DNA of 57,645 nt from Microbacterium sp. MYb72. Its GTDB lineage: Bacteria; Actinomycetota; Actinomycetes; Actinomycetales; Microbacteriaceae. Both the position numbers and the translations under genes were made by a program. The notes under the pieces were generated by a model. The model did not search any database and was not told the origin of the DNA. It saw only the letters and a program-made list of their open reading frames with translations. This document shows positions 8,418 through 17,495 of this stretch, piece by piece (the first letter of the stretch is position 1; each line of letters opens with the position of its first letter). The stretch lies in contig NZ_PCOT01000027.1 of assembly GCF_002979415.1 (NCBI RefSeq), positions 1 to 57,645 on the forward strand, given 5' to 3'.

Positions 8418-9008
8418 ATGCGACTGATCGCCGACGCCGACCCCCAGCTCTGGATCCCCGTGACGGACTCGCTCGGATTCAAGGGCCGCCGCCATCGCAA
8501 GGCCGCCATCCGGATGCTGCTGGGTCAGGCGAACTCCGCTCTGGGCGCCGTCGAGCGCCCCGGGTCGAAGTTCGGCGCATGGGTGATGAGCCAGGCGGCG
8601 CCGCTGCTCATGAAGCGCGCGGACGGCCGCGTGCTGGTGTGGACGTGGAAGGCCGACCCCGAGCTCGTCGTCGCGATGGTCACGGCGCAGGCGCTCACCC
8701 CCGACGTGCGCATCGCGCGGGCGTCGATGCCGATGGACTACGACGACACCGAGTCGTTCCAGAGCCGCTGGCTCGGCCGGGGCGAGAAGCTCGTCGTGCC
8801 GATGCCGGCGTCGCCCTCCTCTCCGCCCTTCGCGTCCTACACGTGGGACACCGGAACGCATCTCGTGACGCTCACGGCGATCTGCGGCGAGCGCGAGCGC
8901 TTCGGCACCCTGATCGGCGCGCTCGACGAGCTGGCGCGCAGCATCCGCATCGCCGACGACCTCACCGGCGGGGAGTCGCCCGAGGTGCTGCGGCTGCCTC
9001 CGGCCTGA
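8418..9008 (+). CDS. conserved hypothetical protein (196 aa)
   Basis: Starts at ATG 8418 (MRLIADADPQLWIPV); the upstream in-frame extension overlaps the promoter region and lacks a start context. It is a soluble protein without a signal peptide or membrane helix. It has a basic stretch (GFKGRRHRKAAIRMLL) and a likely alpha/beta C-terminal half (ASYTWDTGTHLVTLTAICGERERFGTLIGALDELARSI). I do not recognise a family. It is transcribed divergently from the PH-like membrane protein and ends in front of palindromic element A copy 2. Confidence 0.6.
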   Translation: MRLIADADPQLWIPVTDSLGFKGRRHRKAAIRMLLGQANSALGAVERPGSKFGAWVMSQAAPLLMKRADGRVLVWTWKADPELVVAMVTAQALTPDVRIARASMPMDYDDTESFQSRWLGRGEKLVVPMPASPSSPPFASYTWDTGTHLVTLTAICGERERFGTLIGALDELARSIRIADDLTGGESPEVLRLPPA

Positions 9009-9083
9009 GTCGGCGGCAGCCGCTAGCCCCGGCAGCCCCCGGCAGCCCCCGGCAGCGCGGTCAGCCCGGACAGCCCCGCACTG

Positions 9084-9171
9084 GCTCCAGAACTCCGGAG
9101 ATCGGCTCCGAAGAACTCCGGCCGCGCCTCTTCCCGCCCTGATTCCGCCCGATTCTCCGGAGTTCTGGAGC
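9084..9171. repeat. palindromic intergenic element, family A copy 2
   Basis: A perfect 18-bp inverted repeat (9084-9101 and 9154-9171) has the same AGAACTCCGGAGA core as the copy at 1592-1674. A third partial AGAACTCCGG lies inside (9111-9120). It sits between convergent genes. A short 10-bp tandem run (CCCCGGCAGC-like, three units, about 9026-9055) precedes it. Confidence 0.6.
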
Positions 9172-9175
9172 GGCC

Positions 9176-9586
9176 CTACTCCAGCCCGTGCTCCGCGAGC
9201 CACTCCTTCGCGATCCGCGCCGGAGCGCGCAGCAGCCACGCGTCGGCGATGATCTCCGCCAGGCGGTCGCGGTCGATCGCATCGAGTCGCACGAGCAGCC
9301 CCGGATACCCGTCGAAGTGGGGGATGCTGAACAGCGCATCCGGCTCGGCGGCGAGCAGCGCCGCCTTCTCCTCCAGCGACCCGACCCGCACCCCGAGCAC
9401 GGGGCCGTCCGGCCAGGAGCGGCCGAGCTCCTCCAGCTGGCGCAGATCCGTCGCCCTCGGCCCGCGGATCCACGCGATCTGACCGCTCTTCAGCCGCCAT
9501 GCCGGCTCCCCCGTGTGACCGCCGGTGCGCTCCTCCACCCCGGGGAGCGCCATCGCGATCTCCCGCACGTCGTCGATGTTCGCCAT
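9176..9586 (-). CDS. MmcQ/YjbR family protein
   Basis: A 136-residue protein starting at ATG 9586 (MANIDDVREIAMALPGVEER), with GGAGGA about 12 bases upstream. The N-terminal ALPGVEE motif, the WRLKSGQIAWIRG strand and the C-terminal PGLLVRLDAIDRDRLAEIIADAWLL segment are typical of the YjbR/MmcQ (double-stranded DNA mimic/CyaY-like) fold. Biochemical roles in this family are mostly undefined. It is divergent from the DUF2252 gene, with 42 bases between the starts. Confidence 0.8.
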   Translation of the reverse strand: MANIDDVREIAMALPGVEERTGGHTGEPAWRLKSGQIAWIRGPRATDLRQLEELGRSWPDGPVLGVRVGSLEEKAALLAAEPDALFSIPHFDGYPGLLVRLDAIDRDRLAEIIADAWLLRAPARIAKEWLAEHGLE

Positions 9587-9628
9587 CCCGCCATCGTCCT
9601 CCGCTCGGACTCCTGCCACAATGACGGA

Positions 9629-10969
9629 ATGGTCGCACTGTGGACACCGCCGCCCTCGCACGCCGCCCTCCTCCAGAAGGGAGCCGAGGCGCGCAAGAGC
9701 ACCCCGCGGCGCATGCTGGCGGAGCACTCCACGGGCGCTCGCGATCCGCTCGGCATCCTCGAGAGGCAGAACCGCACGCGACTGCAAGATCTCGTGCCGC
9801 TGCGCATCGAGCGCATGTCGGCGAGCCCGTTCGCCTTCTACCGCGGGACAGCGGCGCTCATGGCGGCCGATCTCGCCGATGCTCCGCACAGCGGCATCCT
9901 CGTCGCGTCCTGCGGCGATGCCCACGTGTCGAACTTCGGCTTCTACGCGTCGCCGCAGCGCAGCCTCATGTTCGACCTCAACGACTTCGACGAGGCCGCC
10001 TGGGCGCCGTGGGAGTGGGACGTGAAGCGGCTCGTCGCGAGCATCGTGATCGGCGGTCAGGCGTCTGGGCGCACGGATGCCGTGATCGACCAGGCCGCCC
10101 TCGCCGCCGTCACCACCTACTCCCGCGGCATCGCGAGGGCCACCGCGCTCAGCCCGAAGGACCGCTACTTCACGCACTTCGACGTCGACCAGACCCGCAG
10201 CATGCTCGACAGGGCGTCGCAGAAGGCGATCCGCAGCGCCGTGAAGCAGGCCGAGCGTCGCACCGGCGAGCGGGCGGTCCGGCGGTTGACGCAGGTGGAT
10301 GCCGACGGACGCCGGCGCTTCCTCCACCAGGAGCCGACGACCGCACCCGTCGCCGACGACCTGCTCGCCGTCGTGCACGACCTCGTCGACCAGTACCGCC
10401 GGACGGCGAGCCCCGACGTGGCGCTGCTGTTCGAGCACTACACGGTCACCGACGTCGCCCGCCGCGTCGTCGGTGTCGGCAGCGTCGGCACCCGCTGCTA
10501 CCTGGTGCTCTTCCAGGACGGCGAGGACAGCACCGTGCTGATGCAGCCGAAGGAGGCCGCGCAGAGCGTGCTCGTCGAGTACGGCCGCGTCGAGCAGCCG
10601 CCCGCGCTGCAGGAGCTGATCGAAGCTCACGGAGAGGGGGCCCGCGTCGTGTCGATGCAGCGCATCCTGCAGGCGCTCTCCGACCCGTTCCTCGGTCACC
10701 TGCGGTCGCCGAACGCCGACTTCTACGTGCGGCAGTTCCACGACATGAAGGGCAGCATCGAGGTCGAGGAGCTCGACGACGGACCCTTCGTGACCTATGC
10801 GCAGGCGTGCGCGGCGACCGTCGCCCGCGCGCACAGCCAGTCGGTCACGGCATCCGAGGTCGCGGGGTACATCGGCGGAGGCCGCGCCGTCGCGTCAGCG
10901 CTGCTCGACTGGGCCCGCGCCTACGCCGACGTCTCGCGCGCCGACTTCGAGGCGTTCCGCGCGGCCTGA
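9629..10969 (+). CDS. DUF2252 family protein
   Basis: A 446-residue protein from ATG 9629. The DUF2252 hallmarks are all present: RMSASPFAFYRGTAALMAADL, GDAHVSNFGFYASPQRSLMFDLNDFDEAAWAPWEWDVKRLVAS and, near the C terminus, the FYVRQFHDMKGS string. The GDAHxxNFG and DxNDFDE motifs resemble the catalytic and metal loops of aminoglycoside-phosphotransferase-like kinases, so the family is thought to be kinase-like. The substrate is unknown. Its 3' end faces the convergent GH38 gene, with element B copy 1 between them. Confidence 0.85.
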   Translation: MVALWTPPPSHAALLQKGAEARKSTPRRMLAEHSTGARDPLGILERQNRTRLQDLVPLRIERMSASPFAFYRGTAALMAADLADAPHSGILVASCGDAHVSNFGFYASPQRSLMFDLNDFDEAAWAPWEWDVKRLVASIVIGGQASGRTDAVIDQAALAAVTTYSRGIARATALSPKDRYFTHFDVDQTRSMLDRASQKAIRSAVKQAERRTGERAVRRLTQVDADGRRRFLHQEPTTAPVADDLLAVVHDLVDQYRRTASPDVALLFEHYTVTDVARRVVGVGSVGTRCYLVLFQDGEDSTVLMQPKEAAQSVLVEYGRVEQPPALQELIEAHGEGARVVSMQRILQALSDPFLGHLRSPNADFYVRQFHDMKGSIEVEELDDGPFVTYAQACAATVARAHSQSVTASEVAGYIGGGRAVASALLDWARAYADVSRADFEAFRAA

Positions 10970-10984
10970 GGACACGCCGCCTGC

Positions 10985-11041
10985 TCCCGTCGCGAAAGAT
11001 CCCGCTATCTCGGCGCTATTCCGAGATCTTTCGCGACGGGA
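10985..11041. repeat. palindromic intergenic element, family B copy 1
   Basis: A perfect 17-bp inverted repeat (10985-11001 and 11025-11041, core CCCGTCGCGAAAGATC) has an alternative inner hairpin (TCTCGG/CCGAGA). It lies between the convergent DUF2252 and GH38 genes. A second copy is at 31403-31467. It probably serves as a bidirectional terminator. Confidence 0.65.
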
Positions 11042-11056
11042 ACCGCCCGCAGGGGC

Positions 11057-14000
11057 TCAGCGCACGATGCGGAGCGTGCGCACCTCGAAGGGACGCAGTC
11101 GCAGCTCGCCGCCGAGACGCGGCTCGTCCAGCGCGTCCTCGATGAGGCTCACCTCGCGGATCCCGCTGTGCTCGAAGTCCGCCGTGATCGAACCGGTCGC
11201 GCGGCGTCCGAGCGCCTCGTAGAGCCGCACGATCACGTCTCCCGAGCCGTCGTCGGCGAGCTTCACGCCCGACACGACGATGCCGTCGCCCTGCACCGAC
11301 ACGAGCGGCGCGACCTCGCGGGCGCCCTGCACGACCGTGGCCGGGGAGTTCAGCGCGATGCCCTCGGCGGTGGCGATCGCGGCATCCGCTCCGATCACGA
11401 AGCCGATCTCGATCTCGTGGTGGCCGTGGTCGGTGTCGGGGTCGGGGAAGCGCGGGGCGCGCAGCAGCGAGAGCCGCACCGTCGTGGTGACCGCGTCGTC
11501 GTGCACCTCGCGCGAGGTGTCGTAGCCGTAGATGGAGTCGTTCACCAGAGCGACGCCGAAGTCCTGCTCGCGCACCAGCACGAACCGGTGCATGGACGTC
11601 TCGAACTTGGCGGCCTCCCAGCTGGTGTTCGTGTGCGTCACGCGCGACTGGTACCCGAACTGCGTCTCGGCCTCGGTGTGCGCGGCCTGGATGTCGAGAG
11701 GGAAGGAGAGCTTGAGCAGCTTCTCGGTCTCGTGCCAGTCGATCTCGTTGCGCAGGAGCACCGTGCGCGACCCAGGGCGGAGGATGATCGTCTGCGCGAT
11801 CGACGACTCCGAGAACGGGCGGACGACCTTCACGACGGCGGCGCCGTCGACCACGGATGCGGTGATCTCGGAGACCTCGGTGAGGTCGTCGACGCTGTTG
11901 CGGTAATAGCGGTCGATGTCCCACGCATCCCACATGTTCGGGAAGTCCTGGTGCAGCTGGAACAGGTTCGCGGCGGCGCCCTCGGCGACGGCCTCGCGCC
12001 CGGAGGCCCGATCGACCGCGGAGACGATCAGCCCGTCGGCCGAGATGAGCACCGACACGAGGTCGTTCTCCAGACGCCAGCCGCCGCTCTCCTCGGCGAG
12101 GGAGACGGATGCCGCGGCCGGGGCCTCGGCGAACGCGGCGCCCAGCGCCCGACCCGCGCCGCCCGCACCGCCCGCACCGCCCGCACCGCCCGCACCGACG
12201 GAGCTGGGCACGAAGCGCAGCTCGCGGTCACCCTCCCCCGCGAGGGAGCGACGGGCGTCGTCGGCGAGCGCTCGCGCCTCGTCGAGAACCCCGGACAGCA
12301 CCTCGACGGCCTCGCGGTGCACCCAGGCGATGGAGGTGCCGGGGAGGATGTCATGGAACTCGTGCAGCAGCACCGTCTGCCACAGGCGGTCGAGCGCCTC
12401 CTGCGGGTACGCCGCGCCGGTGCGCACGGCATCCGTCGCGGCCCACAGCTCGGCCTCGACCAGCGCGTGCTCGGCCCAGCGGTGGAGCGCCTTCGTGGCG
12501 TGCTGGCTGGTGAGCGTGCCGCGGTGCAGTTCGAGGTAGAGCTCGCCGACCCACACGGCGGGGTGCGGCAGCTCGGCGCGCGCGGCGTCGAAGAAGACGT
12601 CGGGGTGCTCCCACACGACCTGGGCGCTGCCTTCGAGATCGGCGAGGCGGGTGGCCTTGCCGGTCATCTCGCGGGTGGTGCCTCCGCCGCCGTCTCCCCA
12701 GCCGACGGGGGCGATCGAGCGCGAGCTCAGGCGGTTCTCCTTGAACTGCCGCGAGGCCTTGGCCACCTCCATGCCGCTGAGCTGCGAGTTGTACGTGTCC
12801 ATCGACGGGAAGTGCGTGAACATCTGCGAGCCGTCGATGCCCTCCCAGAGGAAGGTGTGGTGCGGGAAGACGTTCTGCTGGTTCCACGAGATCTTCTGCG
12901 TGAAGAACCACTCGAACCCGGCCCTGCGCATGAGCTGCGGGAGGGCGGGCGAGTAGCCGAAGCTGTCGGGCAGCCATACGCCCTTCGATCGGATGCCGAA
13001 CTCGCTCTCGAAGAACCGCTGGCCGTAGGAGAACTGCCGCACGAGCGATTCACCCGTCGGCATCACGGTGTCGGACTCGACCCACATCCCGCCCAGCGGC
13101 AGGAAGCGACCGTCGGCGACGGCTGCCTTGACCCGCGCGTACACCTCAGGGCGGTGCTCCTTGAGCCATGCGTACTGCTGCGCGCTCGACATGCCGTACT
13201 GGAACTCGGGCTGCTCCTCGAGCAGCGTCGTCATCGAGGACGTGGTGCGGGCCACCTTGCGGATCGTCTCGCGCACGGGCCACAGCCAGGCGGAGTCGAT
13301 GTGGGCGTGCCCGATGGCCGAGATGCGGTGGGCGCTCGCCTCGGCGGGCGCCGCGAGGACGTCGGCGAGCCGCGCGCGGGCATCGGATGCCGTGGCGGCG
13401 ATGCGCTGCAGATCGAGGACGTCGAGGGCGTCGTCCATCGCCTGCAGGATCCGCATGCGGCGCGGGGACGTCGCGGGGAGCTCGGCCTGCAGCTCGAACA
13501 GCACCTCGAGGTCGAGGGAGAGCTCGAACACCTCGCTCTCGAAGACGGCGAGGTCGATGCGGCGCGTGCGGTACAGCGGCTCCGTGGAGGAGGTGCGGAT
13601 GTCGCCCTCCTGCGTCGGCAGGAAGGGGTGGTAATCGAGCAGCACGGGGTTGGCGGCGGCTTCGAGGTACAGCTCGACCGGCTCGTCGCCGTCGGCGGTC
13701 TCGGTGATGGGAAGCCACTGGTTGCGCGGGTTGATGCTCTTCACCGGGGTGCCGTCGGCGCGATAGACGAGCGCCTCGCACTGGAAGCCCGGCATGTTGA
13801 TGTCGAAGCCGAGGTCGATGACGGCCTCGACCCTGCGGCCGGCCCACTCCGCCGGCACGCGACCGGTGAGCTTGAACCAGGTCGTCGACCAGGCGGGTCC
13901 CCACACGCTCGGCACGGAGTCCGGGGCGAAGGGCAGCGCCAGGCCGTCTGCGGGCGCGATCGGCTCGCCCGGCAGCTCGTTGCGCTCCACCGTCAGCGGC

Positions 14001-14086
14001 ACGGAGGCCGAGTGGATGGCGGGGCGGATGCGCTCATCGAGCACCCGCTTGACGCGGCCGACGGTGAGAGAGGTGTCGTCATGCAT
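11057..14086 (-). CDS. alpha-mannosidase, GH38
   Basis: A 1009-residue cytoplasmic enzyme (no signal peptide) of the usual GH38 length. The catalytic domain shows the zinc-site opening AIGHAHIDSAWLWP (His260, His262, Asp264). It also shows GGMWVESDTVMPTGESLVRQ and the nucleophile region VWLPDSFGYSPALPQ (Asp374). Beta-sandwich domains fill the C-terminal half. A Gly-Gly-Ala repeat tract sits near residue 630. GH38 enzymes remove alpha-linked mannose from N-glycans and mannans. The gene lies 92 bases after GH20 in the ABC operon and probably also has its own promoter in that gap. Linked GH18, GH20 and GH5 genes support an N-glycan role. Confidence 0.92.
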   Translation of the reverse strand: MHDDTSLTVGRVKRVLDERIRPAIHSASVPLTVERNELPGEPIAPADGLALPFAPDSVPSVWGPAWSTTWFKLTGRVPAEWAGRRVEAVIDLGFDINMPGFQCEALVYRADGTPVKSINPRNQWLPITETADGDEPVELYLEAAANPVLLDYHPFLPTQEGDIRTSSTEPLYRTRRIDLAVFESEVFELSLDLEVLFELQAELPATSPRRMRILQAMDDALDVLDLQRIAATASDARARLADVLAAPAEASAHRISAIGHAHIDSAWLWPVRETIRKVARTTSSMTTLLEEQPEFQYGMSSAQQYAWLKEHRPEVYARVKAAVADGRFLPLGGMWVESDTVMPTGESLVRQFSYGQRFFESEFGIRSKGVWLPDSFGYSPALPQLMRRAGFEWFFTQKISWNQQNVFPHHTFLWEGIDGSQMFTHFPSMDTYNSQLSGMEVAKASRQFKENRLSSRSIAPVGWGDGGGGTTREMTGKATRLADLEGSAQVVWEHPDVFFDAARAELPHPAVWVGELYLELHRGTLTSQHATKALHRWAEHALVEAELWAATDAVRTGAAYPQEALDRLWQTVLLHEFHDILPGTSIAWVHREAVEVLSGVLDEARALADDARRSLAGEGDRELRFVPSSVGAGGAGGAGGAGGAGRALGAAFAEAPAAASVSLAEESGGWRLENDLVSVLISADGLIVSAVDRASGREAVAEGAAANLFQLHQDFPNMWDAWDIDRYYRNSVDDLTEVSEITASVVDGAAVVKVVRPFSESSIAQTIILRPGSRTVLLRNEIDWHETEKLLKLSFPLDIQAAHTEAETQFGYQSRVTHTNTSWEAAKFETSMHRFVLVREQDFGVALVNDSIYGYDTSREVHDDAVTTTVRLSLLRAPRFPDPDTDHGHHEIEIGFVIGADAAIATAEGIALNSPATVVQGAREVAPLVSVQGDGIVVSGVKLADDGSGDVIVRLYEALGRRATGSITADFEHSGIREVSLIEDALDEPRLGGELRLRPFEVRTLRIVR
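12162..12197 (-). repeat. four tandem 9-bp units inside the GH38 gene
   Basis: CCCGCACCG is repeated exactly four times and encodes the Gly-Gly-Ala tract between the catalytic and C-terminal domains of the GH38 enzyme. The repeat keeps frame, so copy-number change would only lengthen the linker. Confidence 0.85.
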
Positions 14087-14118
14087 GAGGGGGGTGTCTC
14101 CGTTTGACGGGTCGGGGG

Positions 14119-14166
14119 ATTACTCAGATTACTTTATTAATTCGATGGAGCGCACGGAATCGATTC
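14119..14166 (-). promoter_or_regulatory. AT-rich region with direct repeat and palindrome upstream of GH38
   Basis: The 92-base gap between the GH20 stop and GH38 start holds ATTACT-CAG-ATTACT (14119-14133), an AT-rich run (TTATTAATTCGAT) and the palindrome GAATCGATTC (14157-14166). The palindrome shares the AATCGATT core with the four operators of the neighbouring D-arabinan locus. A separate promoter for GH38 is plausible. This is inference. Confidence 0.35.
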
Positions 14167-14178
14167 GACGCCTCGACG

Positions 14179-15639
14179 CTACCGGGCCGCTGACGCGGGC
14201 GGAGCCGCGACACCGATCCGCGCGTCGATCTCGTCGAACTCGGCGAGCCGGAGGCGCGAGCCGCCGTTCCACGCGCGCTCCGCCATCGCCCGCAGCGGTG
14301 AGCGGATGCCGTCGAGCACCTGCTCCACGCTCTGCGCGTCGGAGTCGTCGGACCACACCGAGAAGAACGAGCCGAGCAGGAGCGCCGGGTAGGGCGCCGC
14401 GATCTCCTGACGCGTCCCGTCCGGCAGCGAGGGGAACAGCCCGGGGTGCCATTCGGCCTCCCAGATCCGCGCGCTCGTCGGGTAGCGGTAGCCGGCCTTC
14501 TCCCCCAGCACGTAGTAGAAGAGGCCGTCGTGGAAGTTGACCAGCCGGGCGCCCGCCGCGACCGCCGCGGAGAGCGGGCGCATGTCGACGTGCCAGTTGG
14601 TCCACCACGTGAGCGTCACGTCGGGGTCGAGCGCGACGACCTCGCCGCGCAGCATCCCGTCGTTCCACGCCCGCGCGGCGAAGCCGTGATCGCGCAGGTG
14701 CGCGGCGATGCGGTTGACGAAGTCGGTCAGCAGGTCGAAGCCCGTCGCGCGGTCGCCGAAGCGCTCGCGCGCCGCCCCGGCGAGGGCCGGATGGTCGTCG
14801 ATGCGGGCGAAGTCGACGAACTCGTCTCCGCCGAGGTTCCACCGCGTGCTGTGCGGGAACAGCGGGGCGACGTCGTCGATCAGCCGGCGCGCGAACGCCA
14901 CGGCCTCGTCGCGGGTGATGTCCAGGGCTCCCTCGATCGGGTTCCCGTCCGCCCCGGGGAGCCGCAGCTCCGGGTGCGCGGCCAGGACGCGCCCGAGGTG
15001 CCCCGGCATGTCGAGCGACGGGATGAGGTCGATGTGCAGATCCGCCGCCGCCTCCGCGATGACCGCCGCGTCCGTGCGCGAGACGTGCTCCGCCGAGACG
15101 ACCTCCGGGAACGCCTCCGATCCGATGCGGAAGCCCTCGTGCTCCGACACGTGCCACTGGAGGGAGGTGAGGCCGACGTCGGCGAGCGCGGAGAGGAGGG
15201 CGAGGATGCTCTCGGTCGGGAAGTGCTTGCGGGCGGCGTCGAGGTGGAGGCCGCGCTCCGGCACCGACGGCGCCGACCGCACCGCCCCGTGCGGCACTGC
15301 GCCCTGCGCTCGGAGGTTGTGCAGCAGCTGCCTGGTCGCACGGAAGATCCCGACCGGGCTCGACGCGCGCACCTCGACGTCGTCGGCGATGTCGATCTCG
15401 AACGCCTCCGTCGAGGCCGCGCTCGGAGCGGTGGCCACCAGGCGGATGATCGAGCGGTCGCCGCTCGGCATCCCCCGCGCGGCGAGCTCCGCCTCCAGCC
15501 GCACGGCCTCCCGCGCGAACGCGGGGTCGTCGGCGACGACGCGCACCGATGCCGGGCGCCAGAGCCCTCCGGTCAGCGCCGCCGTCCGAGGCTGCGGGAG
15601 CGCCAGCCAGCGCGGTGTGTTCTCGGCATCCGCTGTCAT
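14179..15639 (-). CDS. beta-N-acetylhexosaminidase, GH20
   Basis: A 486-residue protein without a signal peptide. The GH20b-like N-terminal domain (residues 1-120) leads into the (beta/alpha)8 barrel beginning PERGLHLDAARKHFPTESI. The catalytic pair is Asp272-Glu273 in RWNLGGDEFVDF, matching the GH20 GxDE signature. The enzyme would remove terminal GlcNAc (or GalNAc) from imported glycan fragments by substrate-assisted catalysis. Its ATG overlaps the stop of the upstream permease by 4 bases (ATGA), which implies translational coupling. The cytoplasmic location and operon place it downstream of the importer. Confidence 0.88.
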   Translation of the reverse strand: MTADAENTPRWLALPQPRTAALTGGLWRPASVRVVADDPAFAREAVRLEAELAARGMPSGDRSIIRLVATAPSAASTEAFEIDIADDVEVRASSPVGIFRATRQLLHNLRAQGAVPHGAVRSAPSVPERGLHLDAARKHFPTESILALLSALADVGLTSLQWHVSEHEGFRIGSEAFPEVVSAEHVSRTDAAVIAEAAADLHIDLIPSLDMPGHLGRVLAAHPELRLPGADGNPIEGALDITRDEAVAFARRLIDDVAPLFPHSTRWNLGGDEFVDFARIDDHPALAGAARERFGDRATGFDLLTDFVNRIAAHLRDHGFAARAWNDGMLRGEVVALDPDVTLTWWTNWHVDMRPLSAAVAAGARLVNFHDGLFYYVLGEKAGYRYPTSARIWEAEWHPGLFPSLPDGTRQEIAAPYPALLLGSFFSVWSDDSDAQSVEQVLDGIRSPLRAMAERAWNGGSRLRLAEFDEIDARIGVAAPPASAAR

Positions 15640-16526
15640 CCCTTGACGCTGCCCTCCTCGACGCCCTTGAAGAACTGCCGCTGCAGCGCCGCGAAGAGCA
15701 GGATGATCGGCACGAGCGCGATCATCGTGCCCGCCGCGATGACGCGCGGGTTCGCCGAGAAGTTCGAGCTGAGGTACTGCATGCCGACGGTGAGGGTGTA
15801 GTTCGCCGGGTCGGAGAGCACGACGAGCGGCCAGAGGAAGTCGTCCCACGCGCCGATGAACGCGAACAGCGCCACGACCGAGACCATGCCCCGCACGTTC
15901 GGCCACACGATGTGACGCAGCCGCTGCATCGTGTTGGCGCCGTCGATGGTCGCGGCGTCCAGGGTGTCCGGAGGGATCATGCGGCACGCCGCCATCATCA
16001 GCAGCACGTTGATCGCGGCGATCGCTCCGGGGAGGAAGACCCCCCACAGGGTGTTCGCGAGCCCCAGCGACTTCACCGTCAGGTACTGGCTGGTCAGCGT
16101 GACCTCTCCGGGCAGCAGGAGCGTCGAGAAGATGATCGCCAGCACGATCCACTTGCCGCGGAAGCGCATCGTCCCCAGCGCGTAGCCGCCGATGGTGGCG
16201 AAGATGACGTTGGTGATGACCGTGCCCACGCCGACCAGCAGCGAGTGCCAGGCGTAGTCGAGCACGGGGATCGTGCGGAACACCTCGGCGTAGTTGTCGA
16301 GCGTCGGCGCCTGCGGGATCAGCGAGGGCGGGAAGTCGTAGATGTTCTCGGTGGCGCCCTTGAAAGACGTCGACATCTGCCACAGGAACGGGAACACCAT
16401 GACGGCGAGCACGACGAGCAGCAGTGCGTACCTGCCGATCAGGCCGCCGAGCGACGGCTTCATGATGTCGACCGATCCGCTCGTGCGGTACGGGCGCTCG
16501 CGGCGCAGCTTCTGATCAACGCTCAT
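15636..16526 (-). CDS. CUT1 sugar ABC permease (MalG-like)
   Basis: A 296-residue permease with six hydrophobic segments and the EAA-type cytoplasmic loop (CRMIPPDTLDAATIDGANTMQRLRHIVWPNVRG). The length and the C-terminal GAWDDFLWPLVVLSDPANYTL stretch are typical of MalG-type CUT1 permeases. It pairs with the permease whose stop overlaps its start by 4 bases and with the binding protein further upstream. No ATPase gene is present, so a shared MsiK-type ATPase elsewhere is expected, as is common in actinobacteria. Confidence 0.9.
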   Translation of the reverse strand: MSVDQKLRRERPYRTSGSVDIMKPSLGGLIGRYALLLVVLAVMVFPFLWQMSTSFKGATENIYDFPPSLIPQAPTLDNYAEVFRTIPVLDYAWHSLLVGVGTVITNVIFATIGGYALGTMRFRGKWIVLAIIFSTLLLPGEVTLTSQYLTVKSLGLANTLWGVFLPGAIAAINVLLMMAACRMIPPDTLDAATIDGANTMQRLRHIVWPNVRGMVSVVALFAFIGAWDDFLWPLVVLSDPANYTLTVGMQYLSSNFSANPRVIAAGTMIALVPIILLFAALQRQFFKGVEEGSVKG

Positions 16527-17470
16527 CGGGCCACCTCCTGCGCGCGGCGGGCGACCTTCGCGGCCTTCGCCGTGCGTCTGGTCACCAGCGCCTCCTTGAT
16601 CGTGTCGCTGTTGTTGAGGATGCCGACGACCGCGAGGGGCACGAGCGTGAGCAGGAACAGCACGAGGGAGATGGCGGATGCGTAGCCGACCTGGCCGTTG
16701 AGGCCCTTGCCCATCGACTGGATGAGCATCACCATGCTCATCGCGCGCCCGCCGGGGCCGCCAGAGCCGTTGGAGAGGACGTAGAGCTCGGTGAACACGC
16801 GCATCGCCCCCACGCAGACGAGCACCGAGACGAGCATCATCGGGCCGCGCACCCCCGGGACGGTCACCGACCAGAACCGGCGCCAGCGACCGGCGCCGTC
16901 CATCGCCGCCGCCTCGTGCAGCTCACGACCGACGTTCCCGAGGGCCGCGAGGTACACGACCATGTAATAGCCGAGACCCTTCCACACCGTGAGGCCGATC
17001 GCGCAGCCGATCAGCAGCCAGCGGTCGGAGAGGAACTCGATCGGCCGGTCGGCGAGCCCGAAGAACTTCAGCGCCGAGTTCACGGTGCCGCTGCCGGAGA
17101 ACAGGAACTCCCAGACGATCGCCACGACCACGGCCGAGGCGATCACCGGGAAGTAGAACGTCGTGCGGAAGAACCCGATGCCGGGGATCTTGTTGTGCAC
17201 GAGCATCGCGAGCAGCAGCGGCAGGAACGTCAGCAGCGGCACGCACACGACGACGTAGACGAGCGACGTCGACAGCGCGTAGCCGAACCGCTCGTCCTCG
17301 AAGAGCTTCGCGAAGTTCGCGAGCCCGACGAACTCGGCGGGGCGGAGCGGACGAGCATCCGTGAAGGCCAGCATCACGGTGTTCAGGAACGGCCACAGCG
17401 CGAACACGAACACCCAGATCACCGCCGGCAGCACCAGCAGATACGGCGTGAACCATCTCTGTCTCTTCAC
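16523..17470 (-). CDS. CUT1 sugar ABC permease (MalF-like)
   Basis: A 315-residue permease with six predicted membrane segments. It opens RWFTPYLLVLPAVIWVFVFALWPFLNTVMLAF, characteristic of MalF-like CUT1 subunits. The coupling loop reads RELHEAAAMDGAGRWRRFWSVTVPGVRG. It starts 26 bases after the binding-protein stop and overlaps the next permease by 4 bases. With its neighbours it would import oligosaccharides released by the secreted GH18 enzyme. Confidence 0.9.
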   Translation of the reverse strand: MKRQRWFTPYLLVLPAVIWVFVFALWPFLNTVMLAFTDARPLRPAEFVGLANFAKLFEDERFGYALSTSLVYVVVCVPLLTFLPLLLAMLVHNKIPGIGFFRTTFYFPVIASAVVVAIVWEFLFSGSGTVNSALKFFGLADRPIEFLSDRWLLIGCAIGLTVWKGLGYYMVVYLAALGNVGRELHEAAAMDGAGRWRRFWSVTVPGVRGPMMLVSVLVCVGAMRVFTELYVLSNGSGGPGGRAMSMVMLIQSMGKGLNGQVGYASAISLVLFLLTLVPLAVVGILNNSDTIKEALVTRRTAKAAKVARRAQEVAR

Positions 17471-17495
17471 GGTCTCGTCCTCTCCGCCGCGTCGT

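Noticed and set aside
9188..9628. Longer start for the DUF2252 gene (frame open from 9188)
   Set aside because: The upstream part overlaps the YjbR gene on the other strand, lacks a ribosome-binding site and reads as low-complexity arginine/proline-rich sequence; ATG 9629 matches the family start.
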